DNA of 64,000 bases. It comes from HLUCCA09 sp039822045. GTDB lineage: Bacteria > Pseudomonadota > Alphaproteobacteria > Rhodobacterales > Rhodobacteraceae. Made by a program: the position numbers and the translations under genes. Below are positions 24,871 through 33,534 of this stretch, one piece after another (the first letter of the stretch is position 1; every line of letters begins with the position of its first letter). The DNA lies in the NCBI GenBank assembly GCA_039822045.1, contig JBCBMY010000001.1, positions 186,001 to 250,000 on the forward strand, written 5' to 3'. A model generated the notes under the pieces. That model made no database searches, was not told the DNA's origin, and saw only the letters and a program-made list of their open reading frames with translations.

Positions 24871-25434
24871 ATGTCGGACTTCGAGGATCCTGATCTTGAC
24901 GATCTTGCCCGGAGGATGGATGGGGCGATGACGTCGCTTCGGCAGGAGTTCGCGTCGCTGCGGACCGGGCGCGCCTCGGCATCGATGCTCGATCCGGTGA
25001 TGGTGGATGCCTACGGGGCCGCGATGCCAATCAACCAAGTGGGAACGGTCAATGTGCCAGAACCGCGGATGATCACGCTGAACATCTGGGACAAGGGGCT
25101 GGTTGGCAAAGCAGAGAAAGCGATTCGAGAAAGCGGGCTGGGGATCAACCCCGTGGTCGATGGAACGATCATCCGGCTGCCGATTCCCGAATTAAATGAA
25201 GAACGCCGCCGTGAATTGGCCAAGGTTGCCGCGCAGTACGCAGAAAGTGCCCGAGTCGCTGTGCGTAATGTGCGTCGCGACGGGATGGACCAGATCAAGA
25301 AGGCCAAGGCGGGGGGCATGGCCGAAGACGACCAGCGCATCTGGACCGATGAGATCCAGACGCTGACAGATGAGCACATTGCCGCCATCGACGCGGCTCT
25401 GGAGAGCAAACAGGCGGAGATCATGCAGGTCTGA
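24871..25434 (+). CDS. frr: Ribosome recycling factor
   Basis: A 187-aa protein that, with EF-G, splits the post-termination 70S ribosome. The conserved elements are visible: LRTGRASASMLDPVMVDAYG, MITLNIWDKG, ESGLGINPVVDGTIIRLPIPELNEERR and the long C-terminal helix VAVRNVRRDGMDQIKK. ATG 24871 has GGGAGG 9 bases upstream. Length matches the family (185-187). It opens the frr-uppS-cdsA-dxr-rseP block, separated from uppS by 25 bases. Confidence 0.97.
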   Translation: MSDFEDPDLDDLARRMDGAMTSLRQEFASLRTGRASASMLDPVMVDAYGAAMPINQVGTVNVPEPRMITLNIWDKGLVGKAEKAIRESGLGINPVVDGTIIRLPIPELNEERRRELAKVAAQYAESARVAVRNVRRDGMDQIKKAKAGGMAEDDQRIWTDEIQTLTDEHIAAIDAALESKQAEIMQV

Positions 25435-25459
25435 CGCCGCTGACCGACCGGAGGCCCCG

Positions 25460-26173
25460 ATGGCCCGAGCATATTCTCCCCGACACGTCGCCATCGTGAT
25501 GGACGGCAATGGCCGCTGGGCCACCCAGCAGGGCCGGCCCAGGCTGTTCGGGCACCAGGAGGGGGCGCGGCGCGTGTCCGAGGTGCTTAAGGCCTGCCCG
25601 GATCTGGGCGTCGACTACCTCACGATCTTTGCGTTCTCGACCGAGAATTGGAAGCGCACCCAGGCCGAGGTGGCTGGCCTGATGACGCTGTTCCGCCGCT
25701 ACATCTCGAAGGAGGCGCGCCGGCTGATGGCGCACAATGTCCGTGTGCGGTTCATTGGCGACCGGGAGCGGCTGGAGCCGAAGCTGCAGCAGGTGATGGA
25801 CGAGCTTGAAACGCTGACGGCGGCGAACACGCGGGTGAACCTGACGATCGCGCTCAACTATGGGGGGCGGGACGAGGTGACCCGCGCGACGCGGCGGCTG
25901 GCGCGTGAGGTGGCCGCAGGCCGGATCGACCCCGATGAGGTGGATGCCGAGCAGCTGGCGCGGTTTCTCGACACGCACACCCTGCCGGACCCCGACCTGG
26001 TGATCCGGACGTCGGGTGAGGCGCGGATCTCGAACTTCCTTCTCTGGCAATCGGCCTATGCCGAGTACGAGTTCGTCGATACGTTGTGGCCTGACTTCAC
26101 CGCGGGCCAGTTCGAGCAGATTGTGGCGCGGTTCGGCACGCGGGAGCGCCGCTTCGGAGCGGTTCGTGCCTGA
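25460..26173 (+). CDS. uppS: Isoprenyl transferase (undecaprenyl diphosphate synthase)
   Basis: A 237-aa cis-prenyltransferase condensing isopentenyl diphosphate onto farnesyl diphosphate to give the C55 lipid carrier of cell-wall synthesis. Signature HVAIVMDGNGRWA with catalytic Asp D15, FAFSTENWKR, the LNYGGRDEV segment and DLVIRTSGEARISNFLLWQ (metal and diphosphate binding) are all present. ATG 25460 has GGAGG 6 bases upstream. Its last bases overlap the cdsA start by 8. Confidence 0.96.
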   Translation: MARAYSPRHVAIVMDGNGRWATQQGRPRLFGHQEGARRVSEVLKACPDLGVDYLTIFAFSTENWKRTQAEVAGLMTLFRRYISKEARRLMAHNVRVRFIGDRERLEPKLQQVMDELETLTAANTRVNLTIALNYGGRDEVTRATRRLAREVAAGRIDPDEVDAEQLARFLDTHTLPDPDLVIRTSGEARISNFLLWQSAYAEYEFVDTLWPDFTAGQFEQIVARFGTRERRFGAVRA

Positions 26174-26972
26174 CGGCGAAACCGCCTCTTCTTCACGATG
26201 GACAGATCTGCGCGCCCGGGCTGTGTCCGGGGCGGGGATGGTGCTTTTGGGCATCGTTGCGATCCGGCTGGGCGGCGTCTGGTTTCAAATGCTGGCCGTC
26301 TTCGTCACCGGCGTGATGATTTGGGAATTGGCGCGCATGATCCGGCCCGGCGAAAACGTGGGGGCGATGCTGCTGGCCGCGCTGACCGCGTCGGTTCTGT
26401 CGGGGCTGTTGGCCACGGACGCCGGGTGGCATCTGATGCTTCTGTTCGTGCCGGCGGCGCTCGGGGCGTTCGCGATGCCGCGGGAGCGGCTGACCTTCTT
26501 TCTCTTCGCGTTGGGGATCGTGACGGCCGGGTGGGGCCTGGTGTCGTTTCGCGACACCCACGGCGGCACATGGCTCTTCTGGCTGGTGATCGTCGTGGTG
26601 ATGACCGATGTGCTGGGCTATTTCGCCGGCCGGTATTTTGGCGGGCCGAAATTCTGGCCGCGGCTCAGCCCTAAGAAGACCTGGGCGGGTACGGCGGCGG
26701 GCTGGGTGGGCGCGGGCCTGGTGGGTGCGCTATTTCTCACATTCACGGATGCCGGGCGGGACCTTATTTGGATCTCCATGGCTCTGTCGTTTGCCTCGCA
26801 GATGGGCGATGTCGCTGAGAGTGCGCTGAAGCGGCGCATGGGCGTGAAGGACTCCTCGTCATTGATCCCGGGTCATGGCGGCCTGTTCGATCGCTTCGAC
26901 GGGCTGTTGGGCGCGGCTCTCTTCATGCTGTTTACAGCGCTTTTCGTCGATGTGCCGGAGGTGCGGATATGA
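26166..26972 (+). CDS. cdsA: Phosphatidate cytidylyltransferase (CDP-diglyceride synthase)
   Basis: A 268-aa polytopic inner-membrane enzyme making CDP-diacylglycerol from phosphatidate and CTP. The C-terminal signature SALKRRMGVKDSSSLIPGHGG then LFDRFD matches the CDS family pattern exactly in its key K-R-x4-K-D and H-G-G-x-x-D-R residues. Several hydrophobic helices precede it. GTG 26166, with GGAG 7 bases upstream, is the best start and overlaps the uppS stop. Its own stop overlaps the dxr start (ATGA). Confidence 0.95.
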   Translation: MPDGETASSSRWTDLRARAVSGAGMVLLGIVAIRLGGVWFQMLAVFVTGVMIWELARMIRPGENVGAMLLAALTASVLSGLLATDAGWHLMLLFVPAALGAFAMPRERLTFFLFALGIVTAGWGLVSFRDTHGGTWLFWLVIVVVMTDVLGYFAGRYFGGPKFWPRLSPKKTWAGTAAGWVGAGLVGALFLTFTDAGRDLIWISMALSFASQMGDVAESALKRRMGVKDSSSLIPGHGGLFDRFDGLLGAALFMLFTALFVDVPEVRI

Positions 26973-28153
26973 CCCCGCGGCGCGTGTCGATTTTTGGGGC
27001 GACCGGATCGGTTGGGCGTAACACGGTGGATCTGATCCGGCGGGAGCCGGAGCGCTTCGAGGTGGTGGCCTTGACCGGGGGGCGCAATGTCGGGCTGCTG
27101 GCCGAGCAAGCGATCCTGCTCGGTGCCGAGCATGTGGTGACCTGTTATCCTGAGTGTTTTCAGGAGCTTCGGGAGCGCCTTTCGGGCACGGGGCTGAGCG
27201 TGGCCGCGGGGCCAGATGCGGTGGTGGAGGCGGCGCGGCGGCCGGCCGACTGGGTGATGTCGGCGATTGTCGGGGCCGCGGGCCTGCCGCCCGGGCTGGC
27301 TGCGCTCGAAGAGGGCGCGACACTGGCGCTGGCCAACAAGGAGAGCCTGGTGACCGCCGGGCCGCTGCTGATGGGGACGGCGCGAGCCCATGGGGCACGC
27401 GTGCTTCCGGTCGACAGCGAGCATTCTGCGATTTTTCAGGGGCTTGTGGGCGAAAGTTTGAGCGATGTCGAGCGCATCGTGATCACCGCCTCGGGCGGCG
27501 CGTTCCGCGACTGGCCGCTCGAGCGGCTGCGCGATGCAACGCCCGAAGAGGCCTCGACCCACCCCAACTGGGACATGGGGCAGCGGATCACGGTTGACAG
27601 TGCATCGATGTTCAACAAGGCGCTGGAAGTCATAGAAACGCATGAGTTTTTTGGGGTTGCGCCGGAGCGGATCGAGGTGGTGGTCCACCCCGAGAGCCTG
27701 ATCCATGCGCTGGTGGGGTTCGTCGACGGGGCGCTGATGGCCCATGTCGGCCCGCCGGATATGCGCCACGCTATCGGCTATGCCCTTAACTATCCGGACC
27801 GGCGGACGCTGCCTGTGGAGCGGCTCGACCTGTCGAAGATCGCGCAGCTGACCTTTCGGGCCCCGTGTGAGGCGCGCTGGCCGGCCTTGCGGCTGGCGCG
27901 GGATGTTATGGCGACGGGAGGGCTGGCCGGTGCCGCGTTCAACGCCGCCAAGGAGACGGCGCTTGATGTGTTCCTGGCGCGCGGCATCCGCTTTACGGAT
28001 ATGGGGCCGGTCGTTGAGAGCGTTTTGGAGCGAATGAATGCCGAGGGAGCGCTCGGTTGTGACACGCTCAGCCTTGATGAGGTCGCTGCGGCGGACCATT
28101 TGGCGAGGAAGCGCGCGGGCGAGGCCTGCGCCCGGTTGGCGACGACCGCCTAG
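26969..28153 (+). CDS. dxr: 1-deoxy-D-xylulose 5-phosphate reductoisomerase
   Basis: A 394-aa NADPH enzyme of the MEP isoprenoid pathway, feeding the uppS product made one gene earlier. The NADPH loop VSIFGATGSVGRNTVDLI, LALANKESLVTAG, PVDSEHSAIFQ, and TAPPEAFRDWPL-type ITASGGAFRDWP segments are clear, as is the C-terminal metal/substrate region NWDMGQRITVDSASMFNK. Length is typical. Start ATG 26969 overlaps cdsA by 4 bases. Confidence 0.97.
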   Translation: MTPRRVSIFGATGSVGRNTVDLIRREPERFEVVALTGGRNVGLLAEQAILLGAEHVVTCYPECFQELRERLSGTGLSVAAGPDAVVEAARRPADWVMSAIVGAAGLPPGLAALEEGATLALANKESLVTAGPLLMGTARAHGARVLPVDSEHSAIFQGLVGESLSDVERIVITASGGAFRDWPLERLRDATPEEASTHPNWDMGQRITVDSASMFNKALEVIETHEFFGVAPERIEVVVHPESLIHALVGFVDGALMAHVGPPDMRHAIGYALNYPDRRTLPVERLDLSKIAQLTFRAPCEARWPALRLARDVMATGGLAGAAFNAAKETALDVFLARGIRFTDMGPVVESVLERMNAEGALGCDTLSLDEVAAADHLARKRAGEACARLATTA

Positions 28154-28170
28154 GCCGCGAGAGAGGTAGC

Positions 28171-29535
28171 ATGGACATTACGAGCCTGATCCCGGCCTTC
28201 GGCGGCCTTGTCTGGACGATCGCAGCTTTTGTCGTGGCGCTGTCGATCATCGTCGCCGTGCACGAATACGGCCACTACATCGTGGGCCGATGGTCGGGCA
28301 TCAAGGCGGAAGTGTTTTCAATCGGGTTCGGCCCGGTGTTGATGTCGCGGGTCGACCGACACGGCACGCAGTGGCAGATCGCGGCATTACCCTTTGGGGG
28401 CTATGTCAAATTCCTTGGCGACGCGTCGGCGGCATCCGATAAGGCGGCCGACGACTACGACACGTTGAGCGACGACCAGAAACGCCACACGATGCATGGA
28501 GCGCCCCTTTGGGCGCGCGCCGCGACCGTGGCCGCCGGGCCAGTGTTCAACTTCATCCTGTCGATCCTGGTCTTTGCGGGCATCATGATGCTGCAGGGAA
28601 CGGCGAAGGAGCCGGTGGAGGTTGGGGCGCTGAAACCCCTGCCGCCGGGCATCGAGCGGCTGGAAGTCGGCGATGTGATCCTTGAGGTCGGGGGCGAGGA
28701 GATCCCGGGGACGACGGAGCTCTTCGAGGTGCTCGAGGAGGTCGAGATCGGCGATGGCGTACCCTATGCCGTTGAGCGAGGCGGCGAGCGGATTGCCATC
28801 CAGGCGGAATATCCGTTTCCGCCGCTGATCGAGACGGTGCAGCCCCGGTCGGCCGCCATCGACGTTGGCCTGCGGCAGGGCGATGTGATCCTGTCGGTCG
28901 ACGGGGCGCCGATCCGCGCGTTCCGCGAGCTTCAGGATCTGGTGACGGCGAGCGGCGGACGGCCCTTGCAAATAACGGTTTGGCGACCTGCAGCGCTCGA
29001 TGAGGCGTCACCGGGGGGTGAAAAGCTTGAGTTTGTGCTGGCGCCGCGGTCGCGCGACTTGCCGTTGCCGGACGGCGGGTTTGAGAAGCGGTGGCTGATC
29101 GGGATGACGGGCGGGCTGTCGTTCGAGCCGGCGCGGGCGGCTCCGGGCGTGGGCGAGGCCCTGGGCGTCGGCTGGTCGCAGATGGTGTTTGTGATGGAGT
29201 CGAGCCTGTCGGGGCTTTGGCACATGATCACCGGCGCAATCTCGACCTGCAATCTGTCGGGCCCGATCGGGATCGCGGAAACCAGCGGTGCGGCGGCGAG
29301 CGCCGGCACTGACAGCTTCTTCTGGTTCATCGCGGTCCTTTCGACGGCAGTGGGCCTTTTGAACCTGTTCCCGATCCCTGTGCTCGATGGCGGGCACCTT
29401 GTGTTCCATGCGTGGGAGGCGGTGACAGGTCAGCCGCCATCGGACCGGGCCCTGCGCGTTTTGATGGGCGTTGGCCTGACATTGATGCTGTCTTTGATGG
29501 TATTCGCCCTGGGGAACGACATTTTCTGCAGATAG
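28171..29535 (+). CDS. rseP: Site-2 intramembrane metalloprotease RseP
   Basis: A 454-aa inner-membrane zinc protease that performs the second cleavage of anti-sigma factors in envelope stress signalling. The HExxH site HEYGH is at 31-35 in the first transmembrane helix. Two PDZ-like regions lie in the periplasmic middle (around PPGIERLEVGDVILEVGGEEI and SAAIDVGLRQGDVILSVDG), and the third metal ligand is in PIPVLDGGHL near residue 407. It starts 17 bases after dxr. Confidence 0.95.
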   Translation: MDITSLIPAFGGLVWTIAAFVVALSIIVAVHEYGHYIVGRWSGIKAEVFSIGFGPVLMSRVDRHGTQWQIAALPFGGYVKFLGDASAASDKAADDYDTLSDDQKRHTMHGAPLWARAATVAAGPVFNFILSILVFAGIMMLQGTAKEPVEVGALKPLPPGIERLEVGDVILEVGGEEIPGTTELFEVLEEVEIGDGVPYAVERGGERIAIQAEYPFPPLIETVQPRSAAIDVGLRQGDVILSVDGAPIRAFRELQDLVTASGGRPLQITVWRPAALDEASPGGEKLEFVLAPRSRDLPLPDGGFEKRWLIGMTGGLSFEPARAAPGVGEALGVGWSQMVFVMESSLSGLWHMITGAISTCNLSGPIGIAETSGAAASAGTDSFFWFIAVLSTAVGLLNLFPIPVLDGGHLVFHAWEAVTGQPPSDRALRVLMGVGLTLMLSLMVFALGNDIFCR

Positions 29536-29609
29536 CGCAATTTTGCGCCTCACTTGCGCCATAAATTCAAGGCACACCGTGGCCCGCAACGGCAGTGGAG
29601 TGTCCTCCC

Positions 29610-29759
29610 ATGCAGACCATGAGCCATGGCTATCGGTGCGTACGGCTGATCGTGCGGATGAACGTCGACGCGATTCTGTCGATCGTGGCAACCGGTGGCG
29701 GCCTCATGCTTGGTGCGTGGCTCGGCATGGAACTGCTTGAGTTGACCCTGCCGCACTGA
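29610..29759 (+). CDS. Putative small membrane protein, 49 aa
   Basis: A short frame between rseP and bamA: ATG 29610, MQTMSHGYRCVRLIVRMNVD, then a hydrophobic stretch (AILSIVATGGGLMLGAWLGM) and a short tail ending LTLPH. GGAG lies 9 bases upstream. One membrane helix with basic residues before it fits a positive-inside topology. It stands in an otherwise unexplained 350-bp gap inside the envelope operon. No family is recognised and short hydrophobic frames can occur by chance. Confidence 0.45.
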   Translation: MQTMSHGYRCVRLIVRMNVDAILSIVATGGGLMLGAWLGMELLELTLPH

Positions 29760-29825
29760 CCTCAACCCTACGCCGAACCCGCACTTGCTTCGGCCCGAAA
29801 CGGGCCCGGAGGATGGCGCGAGTTT

Positions 29826-29854
29826 TTGACAAGTCCTGCATTCCCGGCTAGCAG
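29826..29854 (+). promoter_or_regulatory. Candidate sigma-70 promoter for bamA
   Basis: A perfect TTGACA at 29826-29831, a 17-base spacer, and TAGCAG at 29849-29854 as the -10. The predicted transcript would start around 29861, some 28 bases before the chosen bamA start at 29889. That supports this start and argues against the longer frame beginning at 29826. Confidence 0.5.
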
Positions 29855-29888
29855 GTTTCTAACAACAAGAGGCGGTCGGGGGCTAGAT

Positions 29889-32264
29889 ATGGTGATGGGG
29901 CATTGCGCCGTGGGGCGCGTGCGGTATGCGGGCGATGGTCTCGCGGCAACCCTTGCGACGGTTTTTCTGCTGGTGCTGGCCGTTGTGTTCACCCCGTCCT
30001 CGGTCGAGGCGCAGGCGTTTCGCTTCGACACTTTGGAAGTTCAGGGCAACGACCGCATCGACCCGGCCACCATTGCCGAGATCGCGGGCATCCCGCGGGG
30101 CCAGCCGGTGAGCGCCGGCGAAGTGAATGCCGGGCTGCAGAACCTTCAGAACAGTGGGCTCTTTGAGGCGGTCGAGGTCGATCCGCAGGGTAGCCGCCTG
30201 ATCATCCGGGTCCAGGAACGGGCGGTGATCAACCGGATCGTGTTTGAGGGGAACCGGCGGCTGGGCGATGACGATCTGGCCAACGTCGTGCAGTCGCGAG
30301 AGCGGCGGGTCTATTCGCCAAGCCAGGCCGAGGCGGACGCAGCGGCAATTGCCGAAGGCTATCGCCAGGCCGGGCGGATCGCGGCCACGGTGACCCCGCG
30401 GATCATCCCGCGCAACAACAACCGCGTCGACCTGGTCTTCGAGGTGCAGGAGGGGCGCGTTTCGGAGATTGAGCGGGTGTCGTTTGTCGGCAACCGAGCC
30501 TATTCCGAGCGGCGGCTGCGCCGCGTGATCGAGACGAAGCAGGCGGGCTTTTTCCGGTCGTTCGTGGGGGCGGACACGCTTGTCGAGGATCGAATCAACT
30601 TCGATCGACAGCTGCTGATCGATTTCTATCAGTCGCGTGGGTATGTCGACGTGCAGGTTCTGAGCGCGACGCCCCAGATCGACCGGAACCGGCGAAATGT
30701 GGGGGTGACGTTCAACATCCGCGAGGGCCAGCAGTTCTCCGTTGGCGCGGTGTCGGTGTCGAGCAATGTGCCTGGCGTGAATGTCCCAACGTTCCGCGAG
30801 GCGGTCCGACTGCGGCCGGGCGTTGTGTATTCGCCGGCCCTTGTCGAGCGGGACATTGTGCGGCTGGAGCGGCTGGCCGTGCGGGAGGGTCTGAACTTCA
30901 TCCGAGTCGAGCCGAGGATCACGCGGAACAGCCGGGCCCTGACGTTGGACATCGACTTCGCCGTTACCCGCGGCCCGCGAGTGTTCGTGGAGCGGATCGA
31001 CATCGAAGGCAACACAACGACGCTCGACCGGGTCGTACGGCGACAGTTCGACGTGGTGGAGGGAGATCCCTTTAATCCCCGCGAGATTCGTTCAGCGGGC
31101 GAGCGGATCGAGGCCCTGGGCTTCTTCTCCGACACCGACGTGAACACACGGGAAGGCTCAAGCCCCGACCAGGTGGTCGTGGATGTGGATGTCTCGGAGC
31201 AGCCGACGGGCTCGCTCGGCTTTGGCGCCGCGTTCTCGACCAATAGCGGGTTGGGCCTGTCGCTGAACTTCTCGGAGCGCAATTTTCTTGGGCGCGGACA
31301 GTCGATCAGCTTCGACATTGCGGGTACGGAGGACACTACGAGCTTTGGCTTTGCTTTCTTCGAGCCTTCGCTCCTGGGCCGCGATCTTGGCTTCGGGATC
31401 GACGCGTTCTTTCGCGAGTCGATCAACGACAATGCGCGCTTCAGCACCCGCCGCGCGCGGCTCTCGCCCTCGCTGAGTTTCCCGCTCACAGAGGCGTCGC
31501 GGCTGACGCTGGACGTGTCGTTCGACTTCTCTGAGGTATTCGGCGTTGACGACGGCGACGATACGGAGGTGCCGCCGGACACCGGCTCGTCGAACATTCT
31601 TCGTGAGGAAGAAGAGCTGGGCGGGCTCTATTCGAACTCTATCGGGTATGTCTATTCCTACGACAGCAGGCGCATCGGGCTGGATCCGACGATCTCCTAC
31701 AGTCTGCGGTTCAGCCAGGATTTCGGGGTGCGGAGCGACGATGCCACGTTCGTGCGCAGCGAGTTTCTTGCGCGGGCCCGGCGCTCGATCCTAAACGAGG
31801 AGGTTAACCTGCGCGCCGAGTTGGAGGGAGGCACAATTGCGTTCTCCGGCGGGGACAGCCGCGTGATCGAACGCTACTCGTCGACCAACCGGATCAGAGG
31901 GTTTGCGCCCAACGGGATCGGCCCGCGCGACGAAAACGTCGACAACGAAGACGCGTTGGGGGGCAACAGCTTTGTCGTGGCGCGGTTTGAGGCGGATTTC
32001 CCGCTCGGGCTGCCCGAAGAGTACGGGATCCTGGGCGGCGTGTTCTATGACATCGGCACGGTCTGGGATCTCGACAACGTCGATGGCGGCCCAGACGGCA
32101 CGCAAGAGGTGGATGACGGGTTCAGCCTGCGGTCTGCGGCGGGTGTGTCAATCTTCTGGGAGACGGGTTTGGGGCCATTGCGGTTCAACTTCTCGCGGCC
32201 GATCCAGATTGAGGATTTCGACGAGGAGCAGAACTTCGAGTTCACCATCTCGACCCGGTTCTGA
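29889..32264 (+). CDS. bamA: Outer membrane protein assembly factor BamA
   Basis: A 791-aa Omp85 protein, the core of the BAM complex that folds outer membrane beta-barrels. Signal peptide ends near SSVEAQA (about residue 43). The N-terminal POTRA modules follow (FRFDTLEVQGNDRIDPATI, VINRIVFEGNRRL, SEIERVSFVGNRAYSE, QFSVGAVSV, VFVERIDIEGNTTT). The C-terminal barrel contains the VRGF-type lid motif as IRGFAPNGIGPRD and ends in the aromatic residue F of STRF. ATG 29889 is used; ATG 29895 is possible. Its stop overlaps the start of the Skp-like gene (TGATG). Confidence 0.96.
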   Translation: MVMGHCAVGRVRYAGDGLAATLATVFLLVLAVVFTPSSVEAQAFRFDTLEVQGNDRIDPATIAEIAGIPRGQPVSAGEVNAGLQNLQNSGLFEAVEVDPQGSRLIIRVQERAVINRIVFEGNRRLGDDDLANVVQSRERRVYSPSQAEADAAAIAEGYRQAGRIAATVTPRIIPRNNNRVDLVFEVQEGRVSEIERVSFVGNRAYSERRLRRVIETKQAGFFRSFVGADTLVEDRINFDRQLLIDFYQSRGYVDVQVLSATPQIDRNRRNVGVTFNIREGQQFSVGAVSVSSNVPGVNVPTFREAVRLRPGVVYSPALVERDIVRLERLAVREGLNFIRVEPRITRNSRALTLDIDFAVTRGPRVFVERIDIEGNTTTLDRVVRRQFDVVEGDPFNPREIRSAGERIEALGFFSDTDVNTREGSSPDQVVVDVDVSEQPTGSLGFGAAFSTNSGLGLSLNFSERNFLGRGQSISFDIAGTEDTTSFGFAFFEPSLLGRDLGFGIDAFFRESINDNARFSTRRARLSPSLSFPLTEASRLTLDVSFDFSEVFGVDDGDDTEVPPDTGSSNILREEEELGGLYSNSIGYVYSYDSRRIGLDPTISYSLRFSQDFGVRSDDATFVRSEFLARARRSILNEEVNLRAELEGGTIAFSGGDSRVIERYSSTNRIRGFAPNGIGPRDENVDNEDALGGNSFVVARFEADFPLGLPEEYGILGGVFYDIGTVWDLDNVDGGPDGTQEVDDGFSLRSAAGVSIFWETGLGPLRFNFSRPIQIEDFDEEQNFEFTISTRF

Positions 32265-32875
32265 TGCCGCGGCGTATCGCCTGTGTGGCGGGCGCTTTTG
32301 CCAGCGCGCTGGTGGCGGGGACAGGGCAGGCCCAGGTCGCGACCGGCACCGCTCCGGATCGGCCCGAGTTTCCCATTTATCGCCCCGACACGCCGGTTCT
32401 GACGCTGGACCAGGACCGGTTGTTCGCCGAGAGCGCATTCGGCCGGCGCGTGGAGCGTGAGCTTGAGGATGCCTCGGCTGAGTTGGCGGCCGAGAACCGG
32501 CGAATCGAAGGTGAGCTGACGTCTGAAGAACGGGCGCTGACGGAGCAGCGGGCAAGCCTTTCGCCCGAGGAATTTCGCCGGTTGGCGGATGCGTTCGACG
32601 AGAAGGTCGTTCGGCTGCGCCGGGAACAGGATGCCAAGGGCCGAGCGCTGCAGCGGCGTGACGAGGCGGAGCGGCAAGCCTTCCTTCAGGCGGCGCTGCC
32701 GGTGCTGGCCGAGTTGGTGTATGCCAGCGGGGCTGTCGCGATCCTGGATGAACGGGCGGTCTTGTTCTCGGCGCAGGCCATCGACGTCACGGACCGGGCC
32801 ATCGAGCAAATCGATGCGGTGATCGGCGATGGCGCGGGGCCCTCCGATGGCACCGAGGACGCCGTTCGCCCCTGA
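32264..32875 (+). CDS. OmpH/Skp-like periplasmic chaperone
   Basis: A 203-aa protein with an N-terminal signal peptide (VAGAFASALVAGTGQAQ) and a long, highly charged, coiled-coil-prone middle (about 60-140: RRVERELEDASAELAAENRR and so on), the hallmark of Skp, which forms trimeric tentacles holding unfolded outer membrane proteins. The order bamA-skp is classical. It overlaps bamA by one base (TGATG). In many proteobacteria lpxD follows; here it does not. Confidence 0.85.
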   Translation: MPRRIACVAGAFASALVAGTGQAQVATGTAPDRPEFPIYRPDTPVLTLDQDRLFAESAFGRRVERELEDASAELAAENRRIEGELTSEERALTEQRASLSPEEFRRLADAFDEKVVRLRREQDAKGRALQRRDEAERQAFLQAALPVLAELVYASGAVAILDERAVLFSAQAIDVTDRAIEQIDAVIGDGAGPSDGTEDAVRP

Positions 32876-33018
32876 GTGCAATTGGCGGCGAGCCTGGGTG
32901 CGCCCACGGCCCGGTTGCTTGCTTGCCCGTCCGCCGCTGACGGTGCTAGAGCAAGGCCGAGATCGGGCCTGGCGCCACCCGTGTGCCCGTGCCCCCAAAG
33001 CACGAAGAAGATGAGCCG

Positions 33019-33534
33019 ATGACCCCTGACACCGCCCCTGAGTCTCCGTCTGCCCCTTCGGTGGATCCGGTCACCGAGGCTGATTTCGATCTGATCCAGA
33101 AGATCCTGCCGCACCGCTATCCGTTTCTCCTGATCGACCGGGTGCGGGACATCGTGGCCGATACCTCGGCGACGGGGATCAAGGCCGTGACGGCGAACGA
33201 GCCGCACTTCTCCGGGCACTTCCCGGGAAAGCCGATCATGCCGGGGGTGCTGATCATCGAGGCGATGGCGCAGACCTGCGGAGTTCTGATCGGGGCCTCG
33301 CGGGGGCTCGAAGAGACGCTCATGATCTACTTCACCACGGTCGATAAGGCGAAGTTTCGACGGATTGTCGTGCCGGGCGACGTGCTGGAATTGCACGTCA
33401 CGATCAAGCGGGCCGGCACGCGCGTGGGCAAGTTCGAGGGCAAGGCCTATGTTGAGGGTGAGCTGGCCGCGGAAGCGGAGTTCACCGCGATGCTGCAGAG
33501 CGCAACCAGTGACGGCAAGGGGATGGGTGGCTGA
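33019..33534 (+). CDS. fabZ: 3-hydroxyacyl-[ACP] dehydratase FabZ
   Basis: A 171-aa hot-dog-fold dehydratase of fatty-acid elongation. ILPHRYPFLLIDRV and the active-site stretch HFSGHFPGKPIMPGV (catalytic His about 67) with E81 in IIEAMAQ identify it. The N-terminus (about 16 residues of Pro/Ser/Thr) is a short extension. ATG 33019 follows an A/G-rich site. FabZ competes with LpxA for 3-hydroxyacyl-ACP, so the adjacent, one-base-overlapping lpxA links membrane-lipid and lipid A synthesis. Confidence 0.95.
   Translation: MTPDTAPESPSAPSVDPVTEADFDLIQKILPHRYPFLLIDRVRDIVADTSATGIKAVTANEPHFSGHFPGKPIMPGVLIIEAMAQTCGVLIGASRGLEETLMIYFTTVDKAKFRRIVVPGDVLELHVTIKRAGTRVGKFEGKAYVEGELAAEAEFTAMLQSATSDGKGMGG

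Noticed and set aside
29826..29888. Extended N-terminus for BamA
   Set aside because: The extension lies on the predicted -35/-10 promoter and would place charged residues ahead of the signal peptide; start 29889 fits better.
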